This document shows, in pieces, positions 16,520 through 24,037 of a stretch of DNA of 64,000 nt; position 1 is the first letter of the stretch; every line of letters starts with the position of its first letter. The position numbers and the translations under genes are program-made. The stretch is from NCBI RefSeq assembly GCF_028621955.1, contig NZ_CP117516.1, positions 496,001 to 560,000 of the forward strand, written 5' to 3'. The notes beneath the pieces were generated by a model. That model did no database searches. It had not been told where the DNA came from and saw only the letters and a program-made list of their open reading frames with translations. The stretch comes from Erythrobacter sp. BLCC-B19 (GTDB lineage: Bacteria; Pseudomonadota; Alphaproteobacteria; Sphingomonadales; Sphingomonadaceae).

Positions 16520-17008
16520 ATGCTGCTCGACTACCTCGCCGATGCCGCCACCCGCACGCCGCTGGCGCTCGAGATCATCGAGCGCACCGCCTCGACCCCG
16601 CGCGTGCAGCAGGTTGTGCAACTCTCGCTCGCCCCCGCCTTCCTGCTCAGCGGGATCGGGGCGATCATGAATGTCATCATGAGCCGGATGATCTGGATCT
16701 CGCAGCGGATCGAGAACATCGAGGAAAAGATGGAAGACGCGCGCACCGCCAAACAGGCGCGCGAATATGGCTGGCTGATGCGGCGGCGGCGGCTGATGCA
16801 GGGCGCTATCATGTTCTCGACCGCAGCCGCCGTGATGATCAGCGCGGTGATCATGCTGCTGTTCATCTCGGCCTATATCACATCGCAGATCGGCACGCTG
16901 ATCGCCGCGATGTGGGTGCTGACGATGGTGCTGCTGGTGACAGGCCTCGGCTTCTTCCTGTTCGAGACAAGGCTGGCGGCGCTGGGGGCGCAGGCGACCA
17001 AGGAGTAA
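16520..17008 (+). CDS. DUF2721 membrane protein
   Basis: 162 residues. Three hydrophobic segments are visible: about residues 35-58 (LSLAPAFLLSGIGAIMNVIMSRM), 92-118 and 125-150. A charged helix between the first two (RIENIEEKMEDARTAKQAREYGWLMRRRR) is characteristic of DUF2721, whose function is unknown. The gene follows der by only five bases and is probably translated from the same mRNA. No catalytic motif is evident. Confidence 0.85.
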   Translation: MLLDYLADAATRTPLALEIIERTASTPRVQQVVQLSLAPAFLLSGIGAIMNVIMSRMIWISQRIENIEEKMEDARTAKQAREYGWLMRRRRLMQGAIMFSTAAAVMISAVIMLLFISAYITSQIGTLIAAMWVLTMVLLVTGLGFFLFETRLAALGAQATKE

Positions 17009-17083
17009 CCGCTACCAGGCTCGGTCGAACGGCCCGCCAAAGGACGGGCCGCAAGGGCGACTGCCCGCCCGCAGACGCCCGGA

Positions 17084-17102
17084 CCCCGGGCTTGACCCGG
17101 GG
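17084..17102. repeat. Short palindromic intergenic repeat
   Basis: CCCCGGG-CTTGA-CCCGGGG, a 7-bp stem with a 5-base loop. I recognise this palindrome as one that is widely scattered in intergenic regions of alphaproteobacteria. Here it lies between the convergent DUF2721 gene and bfr and could act as a weak terminator. Confidence 0.65.
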
Positions 17103-17121
17103 TGAGGAACAGCGTCGAGGA

Positions 17122-17143
17122 CTGCACGCCGGATGGCGTGCAG
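17122..17143. terminator. Hairpin between DUF2721 gene and bfr
   Basis: A perfect 9-bp stem (CTGCACGCC / GGCGTGCAG) around GGAT. It stands 19 bases from the CCCCGGG palindrome and about 60 bases past the convergent bfr stop. There is no direct T run, though CCCCCTTTTTG follows at 17161-17171. It is best read as a structural end for one or both transcripts. Confidence 0.55.
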
Positions 17144-17204
17144 CACACAAGAACGCCCTGCCCCCTTTTTGTGCAGCCCTGCGGCCAGCCCCTAGCCCTG
17201 GCGC

Positions 17205-17687
17205 TCAGCTTTCGCCGGCAGCCTGGCTTTGCAGCTGGCAGTAATTGTGCAGACCCATGCGCTCGATCATCTCGAACTGGGTTTCGAGGAAATCGACGTG
17301 CTCTTCCTCGTTCTTAAGGATTTCCTCGAACAGCCCGGCCGAGGTGTGATCCTTGACGCTGCGGGCATATTCGGCCGCATCCTTGAGCAGCGGAATCGCC
17401 TCGTGTTCCAATGCGAGATCGGCCTTGAGGATTTCCTCGACCGTCTCGCCGACCTTCAGTTTGTGGATTGCCTGGAAGTTGGGCAGCGCTTCCAAAAACA
17501 GGATGCGTTCGGCCAGCTTGTCGGCGTGCTCCATTTCCTCGATCGATTCGTGGCGTTCATAGGCCGCCAGCTTCTTCATGCCCCAATTGTCGAGCACGCG
17601 GTAATGCAGCCAGTACTGGTTGATCGCCGTCAGCTCGTTGGTGAGGCACTGGTTGAGATAGTCGATGACCTTGGGGTCGCCCTTCAT
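17205..17687 (-). CDS. bfr: Bacterioferritin
   Basis: 160 residues, the standard length. Ferroxidase-centre ligands are all in place: E18, E51, H54, and a second set in the later helices (ALEHEAIPLL, EEEHVDFLE). The haem-binding M52 is present, so this is a true haem-containing bacterioferritin and not an FtnA-type ferritin. It stores iron as a 24-mer in the cytoplasm. The ATG at 17687 has AAGGA about 7 bases upstream. The bacterioferritin-associated ferredoxin gene lies upstream on the same strand. The 138-base gap between them carries several TTGCGAA/TTCGCAA half-sites, suggesting iron-responsive control. Confidence 0.97.
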   Translation of the reverse strand: MKGDPKVIDYLNQCLTNELTAINQYWLHYRVLDNWGMKKLAAYERHESIEEMEHADKLAERILFLEALPNFQAIHKLKVGETVEEILKADLALEHEAIPLLKDAAEYARSVKDHTSAGLFEEILKNEEEHVDFLETQFEMIERMGLHNYCQLQSQAAGES

Positions 17688-17698
17688 GGGAAAGTCCT

Positions 17699-17818
17699 TT
17701 GCGAAATATCAAAGCCGGGTGGCCGGCATTGCCGCCATTCTAGACGGTGCCGAGGGCTGTTCGCAAGGGTCGGGCGAGAAAAATCTTTGCGAATCAGTCG
17801 CTTGCGATCCGTTCGCAA
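17699..17818. promoter_or_regulatory. Cluster of TTGCGAA/TTCGCAA half-sites upstream of bfr
   Basis: Half-sites occur at 17699-17705 (overlapping the bfr ribosome-binding region), 17760-17766, 17787-17793, 17802-17808 (TTGCGAT) and 17812-17818. The last two form a 7-3-7 inverted repeat. The same word makes up the box upstream of bfd. An iron-responsive regulator such as Fur is the natural candidate; this is inferred from gene context and from similarity to Fur-like TGCGAAT-type boxes. Confidence 0.55.
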
Positions 17819-17825
17819 GAGCGGG

Positions 17826-18026
17826 TCAGGCCGCCTCTACTGCGAGGAAGTCGCAGCGCGCCGCCGCGCGCTCCGCGTCGATGATTTCCTGCGCCTCTTC
17901 AAGGCACTGGCCGCAATTGGGGCGCTTGCCGAGGCAGGCATAGGTCGCTTCTGCATCCCCGTCGCAGGTCAGCGCAGCCTTGCGCAAATCATTCTCACGG
18001 ATGGCATTGCAGATGCAGATGTACAT
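17826..18026 (-). CDS. bfd: Bacterioferritin-associated ferredoxin
   Basis: 66 residues. Bfd is a small 2Fe-2S protein that donates electrons to bacterioferritin so stored ferric iron can be released. The BFD fold cysteines are present in the pattern CxC near the N-terminus (C4, C6) and CxxC later (C38, C41). The short extra tail AARCDFLAVEAA contains one more Cys. It sits upstream of bfr on the same strand and a Fur-like inverted repeat lies 46 bases upstream of its ATG, consistent with derepression in iron starvation. Confidence 0.93.
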   Translation of the reverse strand: MYICICNAIRENDLRKAALTCDGDAEATYACLGKRPNCGQCLEEAQEIIDAERAAARCDFLAVEAA

Positions 18027-18071
18027 GGAGCCGCGAATCTTTCCTGCGAAGCGTTTGCAGGAGCGAATGTA

Positions 18072-18086
18072 TGCGAGTTATTCGCA
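18072..18086 (-). promoter_or_regulatory. Fur-like operator upstream of bfd
   Basis: On the bfd strand the site reads TGCGAATAACTCGCA, a 7-1-7 inverted repeat with a single mismatch. It is 46-60 bases upstream of the bfd ATG, a position suited to repression. TTATTGCGAATAAC also resembles the AT-rich core of Fur boxes. Which regulator binds (Fur, Irr or RirA) cannot be decided here; the word does not look like an Irr box. Confidence 0.6.
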
Positions 18087-18109
18087 ATAACAAGGGGGAT
18101 TTTGTGTCC

Positions 18110-18202
18110 GCACGCCCTCCGGCGTGCGAAATCCTCGCTCACGCGGCCTGAAGGCCGCATCGCTGCGGGCGCGCGGTCGCGCTTGCGGTCGCTGCGCGAC
18201 CG
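18110..18202 (+). repeat. Structured three-hairpin intergenic repeat, copy A
   Basis: Three hairpins in order: 18110-18127 (GCACGCC-CTCC-GGCGTGC), then GAAATCCTCGC, 18143-18158 (GCGGCC-TGAA-GGCCGC), a TGCGG word at 18164, and 18186-18202 (CGGTCGC-TGC-GCGACCG). The same order, loops and spacer words recur in copy C at 60.5 kb, and an inverted copy B follows immediately. It lies in the 321-base gap between bfd and the DUF418 gene, which holds no gene that I can support. Confidence 0.75.
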
Positions 18203-18246
18203 ATCCAGCGCCAAGCGGCTTGGATTGCTTGTGGCGATGATCGGCG

Positions 18247-18323
18247 GGCGAAGCCTCGCCGCAAGGCCGACCGGCCGCCCGCAGCGCCGAAGGCGCGAGG
18301 ATTTCGCAGCGCGGAGGCGCTGC
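18247..18323 (-). repeat. Structured three-hairpin intergenic repeat, copy B (inverted)
   Basis: Read on the minus strand: hairpin 1 at 18306-18323 (GCAGCGC-CTCC-GCGCTGC), then GAAATCCTCGC, hairpin 2 at 18284-18296 (GCGCC-TTC-GGCGC), a TGCGGGC word, and hairpin 3 at 18247-18260 (GGCGA-GGCT-TCGCC). It faces copy A head-to-tail across about 40 bases, so the whole region could also fold as one long imperfect cruciform, with TTGT-GTCCGC at both outer ends. Confidence 0.7.
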
Positions 18324-18347
18324 GGACAACAAAAACCTCTCTTTCCC

Positions 18348-19646
18348 CTACTTCTTCAGCGGGAACACCGTTCGATAGGTCAGGCACCGCCACAGCCACT
18401 CCAGCGGGCCATAGCGGTAGCGGTCGAGCCAGGGCTTGCTCCACGCCAGCATCAGTATCCACGCCAGCACTGTCACCACATACAAGCCCGGACGGTTCAG
18501 CTGGCCGAACAGGCCCAGCGCCCAGCCGTGGAAGACGAACATCATCACCACCGAGGTGCCGAGGTAATTGGTGAAAGCCGCCCTTCCCGCCGCGCGCACC
18601 CGTTCGGCCAGCCAGCCGGTTGCGCCGGGCGAATAGGCGACCAGCAGCGCGGCCAGCCCCAGCACCATCCACAGCCGCGGCAGCGGGCTCCAGCCCATGA
18701 AGGCGGCAAGCGTCCCGTAGAAGGTGAAGCCGCCCGCCTTGACCACCAGCCCGATGGCAAGGTGGCCAAGCCCCCCCGCGATCAGCCCGATCCAGCCCCA
18801 GCGGATCATCTTGTCCCGATCGAACCCGCCCGAGAAGAACCCCATGCGGTAGAGCGCAATCCCGATCAGCATCAGCGGGATCGTCTCGAACCCGAAGAAC
18901 AGGAGGTTGGAGAACGGCTCGCTCCACTGCTCGGTCAGGCGGTGCATCACCAAGGCGCCATAATCGCCCGAGGCGATGGTCGCATTGGGCACCGCGCCAT
19001 GGGCCAGCGCCTCATCGATCCCGGCGATCATGTCGGCGCGCATTGGCTGCTTATCGGGCGTGCTGCCGAAAGGAGTATCGACCACCGCCCAGGGAAAACT
19101 CATCGCGCCGGCATAGAACACCACGCCGACCATGTAGCCGGCCAGCCCCACACCCAGCTGGGTTCTCGTCTGCCACGGCAGGCAGGCCAGCACGACAAGC
19201 CCGAACAGCGCGTAGTAGAACAGGATGTCGCCCGGCCAGATGAACAGGAAGTGGATCATCCCGAACACGGCCAGGATCACGAGCCGCCACGCCTGCAGCT
19301 TGCGCGTGCTCCCGCGCGCCCAGGCCTTCTCCATGAAGAGATACATCCCTGCCCCGAACAGCAGGGTGAACAGCCCGCGCATCTTGCCGTCGACCAGCAC
19401 GAATTGCGCGATCCATTGCCACCCGCCTGGATCGCCGGGATCGGTCAGGAAGGCGGGCGGATACATATAGGCTTCGAAAGGCTGGCCGAAGGCGACGATG
19501 TTCGCCGCCAGAATCCCCATCACCGCAATGCCGCGGATGAAATCGAGCGTCGCGATCCGGTTCGCGGCAGCGACCGGGGCGACAGCGGCAGGTGAGGGGT
19601 CGCCGAACACATCCTCGGCAGCTTGCGGCGAAAGCGTATCCTGCAT
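18348..19646 (-). CDS. DUF418 family polytopic membrane protein
   Basis: 432 residues. The opening IATLDFIRGIAVMGILAANIVAF is the N-terminal signature of the YeiB/DUF418 family, followed by about ten membrane helices and the DUF418 C-terminal domain (WLAERVRAAGRAAFTNYLGTS). Function is unresolved; related proteins resemble acyltransferase-3-like membrane enzymes. The start at 19646 has GGGGGA 9 bases upstream; an in-frame ATG 11 codons earlier lacks a ribosome site. The gene is transcribed toward the structured repeat and appears monocistronic. Confidence 0.88.
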   Translation of the reverse strand: MQDTLSPQAAEDVFGDPSPAAVAPVAAANRIATLDFIRGIAVMGILAANIVAFGQPFEAYMYPPAFLTDPGDPGGWQWIAQFVLVDGKMRGLFTLLFGAGMYLFMEKAWARGSTRKLQAWRLVILAVFGMIHFLFIWPGDILFYYALFGLVVLACLPWQTRTQLGVGLAGYMVGVVFYAGAMSFPWAVVDTPFGSTPDKQPMRADMIAGIDEALAHGAVPNATIASGDYGALVMHRLTEQWSEPFSNLLFFGFETIPLMLIGIALYRMGFFSGGFDRDKMIRWGWIGLIAGGLGHLAIGLVVKAGGFTFYGTLAAFMGWSPLPRLWMVLGLAALLVAYSPGATGWLAERVRAAGRAAFTNYLGTSVVMMFVFHGWALGLFGQLNRPGLYVVTVLAWILMLAWSKPWLDRYRYGPLEWLWRCLTYRTVFPLKK

Positions 19647-19731
19647 GGCTGATCCCCCGAGCCGTGTGATGGCTCGCAAGATTAGCGATTCGCGGCGGCT
19701 TGGGAAGGGCTGTCGGCCAACCCCGGGCGGA

Positions 19732-20787
19732 TCAGCCCTGCCCGGCGACCACGCAGGCCTTGCCCTCGCGCTTCAGCGTGGCGCAGGCGCGCGCCGCGTC
19801 GGCCTCGCTGGCAAAGCCGGAGGCGAGCAGGCGGGTGAGCGTGCCGTTGGGCACCAGCGTCTTGCGCGTGCCCGAAAGCGCGGCATGGCCGCTGATCTGG
19901 TTCCACAGCTTGTCGGCATTGGCGGCCACGCCAAACGCGCCGAGCTGAACGCGCCACTTGCCCTTGGCGGGTGCGAGCGCGGGAGCGGGAGCCGGGGCGG
20001 CGGCGAGCGTCGCGGCCGGGGTCACGGGCTTGGGCGCAGGCGGAAGGCCGGGCTTGGCAGCGGGCGGCGCGGCGGCGGCAACGACCGGTGGTTTGGGGGA
20101 CGGCTTGGCCACCGGCGCAGTGATGACCGCAGGCGTCGGGGCGGGCTGCGTCGGCGTGCCGGTGCCCAGTTCAGCGGCAGCGACCTCGCTGGAGCGCTGC
20201 GCCGTCGCCGCGGCCTCGATCTGGCGCGCCAGTGATTGCGCCTGCACGCGCTGCGCCTGGGGCACATACTTGTCCATCTGCACCAGCGCATCGCGCGCCT
20301 GCGGCAGGCCCGATCCGCTCGCGAGCGTCATCAGCGCATAGGCGCGCGTCCAGTCGCGCTCGGCATAATCGGCGTTGAAGTGCGACAGGCCCAGCACATA
20401 TTGCGCGCGCGGATCGCCGCGGTCGGCCGCCGCGCGGATCATCGGCATGGCGCGCACCTGCTCGCCTTCCTGAAACAGCATCAGCCCGTAATTGTCGGCG
20501 GCCTTCACATGGCCGAGGCTGGCCGCCTGTTCATAGAGCTTGCGCGCGCGGATATTGTCGATCTCGACCCCGCGCCCCAGACGATAGGCCTGCGCAAGGT
20601 TGAACAGCGCGTCGGGATCGCCCGCAGCCGCCGGCCCCTGCCATTCGACCACGGCGCGCGCATAATCGCCCGCGCCCCAGGCATCGACCCCGGCCTTGAC
20701 GTCCGCCGCAGCGGGTGCCGCCAGCAGCGCAAGCGCCGCCGCAGCTGCCATGCCGTGCTTCATCTTCGTCACCATCAACCGTGCCAT
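19732..20787 (-). CDS. Sel1/TPR-repeat protein with C-terminal SPOR domain
   Basis: 351 residues. A signal peptide follows the start (hydrophobic MAAAAALALLAAPAAADV). Sel1-type repeats span about residues 50-160 (DALFNLAQAYRLGRGVEID, AADNYGLMLFQEGE, PRAQYVLGLSHFNADY). A Pro/Ala-rich linker of about 80 residues leads to a SPOR domain opening with WRVQLGAFG. SPOR domains bind denuded glycan strands at the division septum. Two Cys in the last helix/strand (ACATLKREGKAC) may form a disulphide. The start is uncertain: 20763 is an alternative. It is divergent from the ParA operon, whose last gene also encodes a repeat/SPOR protein. Confidence 0.88.
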   Translation of the reverse strand: MARLMVTKMKHGMAAAAALALLAAPAAADVKAGVDAWGAGDYARAVVEWQGPAAAGDPDALFNLAQAYRLGRGVEIDNIRARKLYEQAASLGHVKAADNYGLMLFQEGEQVRAMPMIRAAADRGDPRAQYVLGLSHFNADYAERDWTRAYALMTLASGSGLPQARDALVQMDKYVPQAQRVQAQSLARQIEAAATAQRSSEVAAAELGTGTPTQPAPTPAVITAPVAKPSPKPPVVAAAAPPAAKPGLPPAPKPVTPAATLAAAPAPAPALAPAKGKWRVQLGAFGVAANADKLWNQISGHAALSGTRKTLVPNGTLTRLLASGFASEADAARACATLKREGKACVVAGQG

Positions 20788-20936
20788 CGCCTGTGCCTCG
20801 TCGCGCGTGGGGGAGAGAGGCACGGGTCTTAGTCCAAACACGGTTAGCAAATGGTTGCGCCCCGCTCAGTCGCAGCGCGGTGTCGCCCAAGTATCTGACA
20901 AGGGACCGATACCGTCCTGCATCAAGCTGCGCTCCG

Positions 20937-20951
20937 TTAACTCTAAATTAG
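20937..20951. promoter_or_regulatory. Candidate CtrA-type box upstream of the parA-like operon
   Basis: TTAA-CTCTAAA-TTAG matches the CtrA consensus TTAA-N7-TTAA at 7 of 8 positions. It lies 92 bases upstream of the TTG start of the ParA-like gene, in the divergent intergenic region shared with the Sel1/SPOR gene. A single mismatch and the lack of any other evidence keep this tentative. Confidence 0.35.
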
Positions 20952-21042
20952 GGGTATCCTGCGATCCCGTGGTCATCCAGCCGTTGTCAGGGGTCGCAAT
21001 AGGGCCACCCTCCGACGGTCTAATCCATGGGGGACCCAGGCG

Positions 21043-21765
21043 TTGCGTGTACTCGCTTTGGCATCGCAGAAAGGTGGATCGGGCAAGACCACCCTGTCCG
21101 GACATCTCGCCGTCCAGGCCCAGCGCGCAGGCGCCGGGCCGGTCGTGCTGATCGACATCGACCCGCAAGGCTCCCTCGCCGACTGGTGGAACGAGCGCGA
21201 GGCGGAATATCCTGCCTTTGCCCAGACCACCGTGGCGCGCCTTGCCAACGACCTTGCCGTCCTGCGCCAGCAGGGCTTCAAGCTCGCGGTGATCGACACC
21301 CCGCCCGCCATCACCATGGCGATCCAGTCGGTGATCTCGGTCGCCGAGCTGATCGTCGTGCCGACTCGCCCCTCCCCGCACGATCTGCGCGCCGTGGGCG
21401 CCACGGTTGACCTGTGCGAGCGGGCGGGCAAGCCGCTGGTGTTCGTCGTCAATGCGGCCACCCCCAAGGCCAAGATCACCTCGGAAGCCGCCGTTGCCCT
21501 GTCGCAGCACGGCACCGTCGCCCCGATCACGCTCCACCACCGCACCGATTTCGCCGCCTCGATGATCGACGGCCGCACCGTGATGGAAGTCGATCCCGAA
21601 AGCCGCTCGGCTGCCGAGATCGCCGCGCTGTGGCGCTATATTGCCGACCGGCTTGAAAAGAACTTCCGCCGCACCGTGTTCGCCGCTGCCCCCAATGGCG
21701 TCGGCCAGCAGATGGGCGGCGTGCCGCGTCCCGCTGGTGGCTTCGGCCGCCGGGTGGCGCAGTAA
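21043..21765 (+). CDS. ParA/MinD-family ATPase
   Basis: 240 residues. The deviant Walker A KGGSGKTT (residues 10-17) with the signature lysine K10, the DIDPQGS switch and the VIDTPP Walker B place it in the ParA family. A TTG start is used: GGGGGA lies about 10 bases upstream and MRVLALASQKGG is the natural N-terminus; no in-frame ATG precedes it. The C-terminal 25 residues are Gly/Pro-rich. It is smaller than MipZ or chromosomal ParA and is not followed by parB. Instead the next gene, 21 bases on, encodes an acidic protein with a ribbon-helix-helix-like end, then a SPOR protein. An orphan positioning ATPase for an envelope or division cargo is my inference. Confidence 0.88.
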   Translation: MRVLALASQKGGSGKTTLSGHLAVQAQRAGAGPVVLIDIDPQGSLADWWNEREAEYPAFAQTTVARLANDLAVLRQQGFKLAVIDTPPAITMAIQSVISVAELIVVPTRPSPHDLRAVGATVDLCERAGKPLVFVVNAATPKAKITSEAAVALSQHGTVAPITLHHRTDFAASMIDGRTVMEVDPESRSAAEIAALWRYIADRLEKNFRRTVFAAAPNGVGQQMGGVPRPAGGFGRRVAQ

Positions 21766-21786
21766 GCGATAGAGGCGAGACGCGCC

Positions 21787-22530
21787 ATGTCCGATCCCGG
21801 CTTTGCCTCCCTCGGCCCCTCGCTGCTCGCTCGCAAGGGCGGCGCGAAGCCCGCGATGCGCCCGCAGGTTGCGCCGCTGGTGACCGACCAGGCGGCCGTG
21901 CCGGAAGAGGCGCTCGAAGATCTCGGCTGGAACGATATGGGCGATGGTGCTGCCGAGGGTAGCCTCGGGGCCGACATCGTGCCGATCAACGCCGATGTCA
22001 CCGCCGATGGCTTTGTCCCCGGCCCGAGCCCGGTGGTGCGCCGCCAGCAGCGCCGTCTCGAAGAGCGCGTGCTCGCCGATGCCGCCATGACCGGCCCGGA
22101 CGACCTCGAGCCGGACTATGACGAGGACGAGGACTTCGAAGCCGCCGCGTTCTACGACGATGGCGCCTACACCGAAGACGACTTTGCCGACGAGAATGAG
22201 GGCGAAGACGAAGCTGAAGAAGAGGACGCGGGCGATTACGCCGACAGCGCCATCTATTCGCCGCTCGCCGCGCGTCAGCCCGCCGCTCCGGCTCCGGCGC
22301 CGGTGCCGGCTCCGGCACCCGCCCCGCGTGCGGCCCGTGTGCCGGCCGTGCAGGGCGGACGGCGTGCGGCCTTCACGCTCCGGCTCGATGCCGACCGCCA
22401 TCTGAAACTGCGCCTTGCCGCCACCATGCAAGGCGTGAGCGCGCAGGCGCTCGTCACCGAGGCGCTTGATCGGCTGCTGGCCGAATATGACGACCTCGAC
22501 ATCATCGCCAACCATCTGAAACGCCACTGA
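21787..22530 (+). CDS. Acidic protein with C-terminal ribbon-helix-helix-like domain
   Basis: 247 residues; I recognise no named family. Residues 1-95 are mixed, about 100-155 form a strongly acidic stretch (EDEDFE, ENEGEDEAEEED), followed by a Pro/Ala linker (PAPAPVPAPAPAPR). The last 50 residues look like a ribbon-helix-helix: strand AFTLRLD, helix DRHLKLRLAATMQG, turn VSAQ, helix ALVTEALDRLLAEYD. Small RHH proteins are the usual DNA-binding partners of ParA ATPases on plasmids, so a ParA-partner role is plausible. It starts 21 bases after the ParA gene and ends 22 bases before the SPOR gene. Confidence 0.72.
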   Translation: MSDPGFASLGPSLLARKGGAKPAMRPQVAPLVTDQAAVPEEALEDLGWNDMGDGAAEGSLGADIVPINADVTADGFVPGPSPVVRRQQRRLEERVLADAAMTGPDDLEPDYDEDEDFEAAAFYDDGAYTEDDFADENEGEDEAEEEDAGDYADSAIYSPLAARQPAAPAPAPVPAPAPAPRAARVPAVQGGRRAAFTLRLDADRHLKLRLAATMQGVSAQALVTEALDRLLAEYDDLDIIANHLKRH

Positions 22531-22552
22531 ACCGCCAGATTTTACGGGGGAA

Positions 22553-23956
22553 ATGACCATGGACCGCAGCTTCAAGACCGGCAGCCGTTTCGCGCCGCGC
22601 CTCACGCTTGCCGTGACCACCGCCATTGCCGGGCTGGCGCTGGCCAGCATCAGCGCCGAGGCCGCGCCGCCGCGCCCCGACCAGTCCTTCGCCAGCGCGC
22701 AGACCGCGCTCGCCAAGGGTCAGGTCGCCAAGGCGATTGCCCATGCCGAGGCCGCCGTCGCAGGCGATCCGCGCAATTCGGCCTACCGCGCTCTGCTGGG
22801 CGCTGCCTATCTCGAGGCCGGACGGTTCGAATCGGCCGCCACCAGCTTCGGCGATGCGCTTGACCTTGGCGACACCAACCCGCGCACCGTGCTGAGCTTC
22901 GCGCTCGCCAAGATCGCGCTGGGCGATCAGCGCGCGGCGCTCGATGTGCTCGATGCCAATTCGCAGAATATCGACGCTGCCGATTTCGGCCTCGCCGTGG
23001 CGCTGGCCGGACAGCCGGAACGCGGCGTGCACGTGCTGGTCAATGCCGTGCGCAGCGCCGATGTGGTCAGCCCCAAGCTGCGCCAGAACCTTGCCTATAC
23101 CTATGCGCTCGCGGGCAACTGGCGCGCGGCGCGGGTGATGGCGGCAGAAGATGTGCCCGCCGATCAGCTCGACGCCCGCCTGTCGGGCTGGGCCGCGATG
23201 GCCGCGCCCGAGCTGTTCCAGCAGCGCATCGCCAGCCTGCTCGATGTCACCCCGCGCGCCGACAACGGCCAGCCCGCGCAGCTCGCGCTCGCCAATTTCC
23301 CCGCTGCCGATGTGATGGTGGCTGACGCTGCGGCGGACGAAGCGCCGGTTGCGCTGGCCGCTGCCGAGCCTGCCCCGGCCCCGGTGCTCGCCCCGACCAC
23401 CGCGCCCGTGACCACCTTTGCGCAGGCCTTTGCCAGCCCCGAGCCGTCGGTCGAAACCGTCGAGCCGGCGATGGCCTCTGGCGCGATCCGCTATGTCTCG
23501 AACCCGGTGGTGCAGGAACTGCCGACCACCCCGGGCCGCGCTCCGGTGCGTGTCGCTGCCGCCCCCAGCCAGCGCCGCATGGTCGCCTCGGCGGATGTGG
23601 CCGCGGCCCCCAAGCCCAAGGCGCCGGTCAAGGCGGCTGTCGCCAGCGACAAGGGCGCTGCCACCCATCTCGTGCAGCTCGGCTCCTATGACAGCAAGGT
23701 CGAAGCCGAGCGCGGCTGGAATGTGCTCAAGGCGAAGTTCCCGCAGCTCAAGGATCACAAGCCGGTCATCACCCAGGCGGTGGTGAACGGGCGCACCTTC
23801 TGGCGCGTGGCCGCTGATGGCTTTGGCCCCAAGAGCGCGCAGTCGATGTGCAGCACGGTCAAGTCGTCGGGTCGCGGCTGCTTTGCCTATGCCGCCTCCA
23901 CCCCGCCGGCTGGCGCGGTGAAGCGCGACGTGCAGGTCGCCACGCGCAGCCGCTGA
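22553..23956 (+). CDS. TPR-repeat protein with C-terminal SPOR domain
   Basis: 467 residues. ACGGGGGA lies about 6 bases before the ATG. A signal peptide or membrane anchor is at about residues 15-38. TPR-like units follow (AQTALAKGQVAKAIAHAEAAVAGDP, YRALLGAAYLEAGRFESAATSFGDAL, LRQNLAYTYALAGNWRAARVM). A long Ala/Pro/Val linker (about 245-375) leads to a SPOR domain (THLVQLGSYDSKVEAERGWNVL to GRGCFAYA). As in the divergent gene, the last part holds a CxxxxxxxxGxGC pair. It would sit in the periplasm and bind septal peptidoglycan. It is the last gene of the ParA operon. Confidence 0.88.
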   Translation: MTMDRSFKTGSRFAPRLTLAVTTAIAGLALASISAEAAPPRPDQSFASAQTALAKGQVAKAIAHAEAAVAGDPRNSAYRALLGAAYLEAGRFESAATSFGDALDLGDTNPRTVLSFALAKIALGDQRAALDVLDANSQNIDAADFGLAVALAGQPERGVHVLVNAVRSADVVSPKLRQNLAYTYALAGNWRAARVMAAEDVPADQLDARLSGWAAMAAPELFQQRIASLLDVTPRADNGQPAQLALANFPAADVMVADAAADEAPVALAAAEPAPAPVLAPTTAPVTTFAQAFASPEPSVETVEPAMASGAIRYVSNPVVQELPTTPGRAPVRVAAAPSQRRMVASADVAAAPKPKAPVKAAVASDKGAATHLVQLGSYDSKVEAERGWNVLKAKFPQLKDHKPVITQAVVNGRTFWRVAADGFGPKSAQSMCSTVKSSGRGCFAYAASTPPAGAVKRDVQVATRSR

Positions 23957-24004
23957 GCTGTCTTGCGGGCTGCGACGCCCGCCCCACAGATATGAGCGAG
24001 CCTT

Positions 24005-24037
24005 GCTCCCGGATGGCGCCTGTCGCTGTCCGGGAGC
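24005..24037 (+). terminator. Terminator after the ParA/SPOR operon
   Basis: A 9-bp perfect stem (GCTCCCGGA / TCCGGGAGC) with a 15-base loop, followed by TTCCTTTTG. It lies 48 bases past the SPOR gene stop and fits a rho-independent terminator. Confidence 0.7.

Noticed and set aside
17229..19595. Very long open frame (788 codons) on the plus strand
   Set aside because: It runs antisense to bfr, bfd and the DUF418 gene, all of which have clear motifs. Long antisense frames are common at this GC content.
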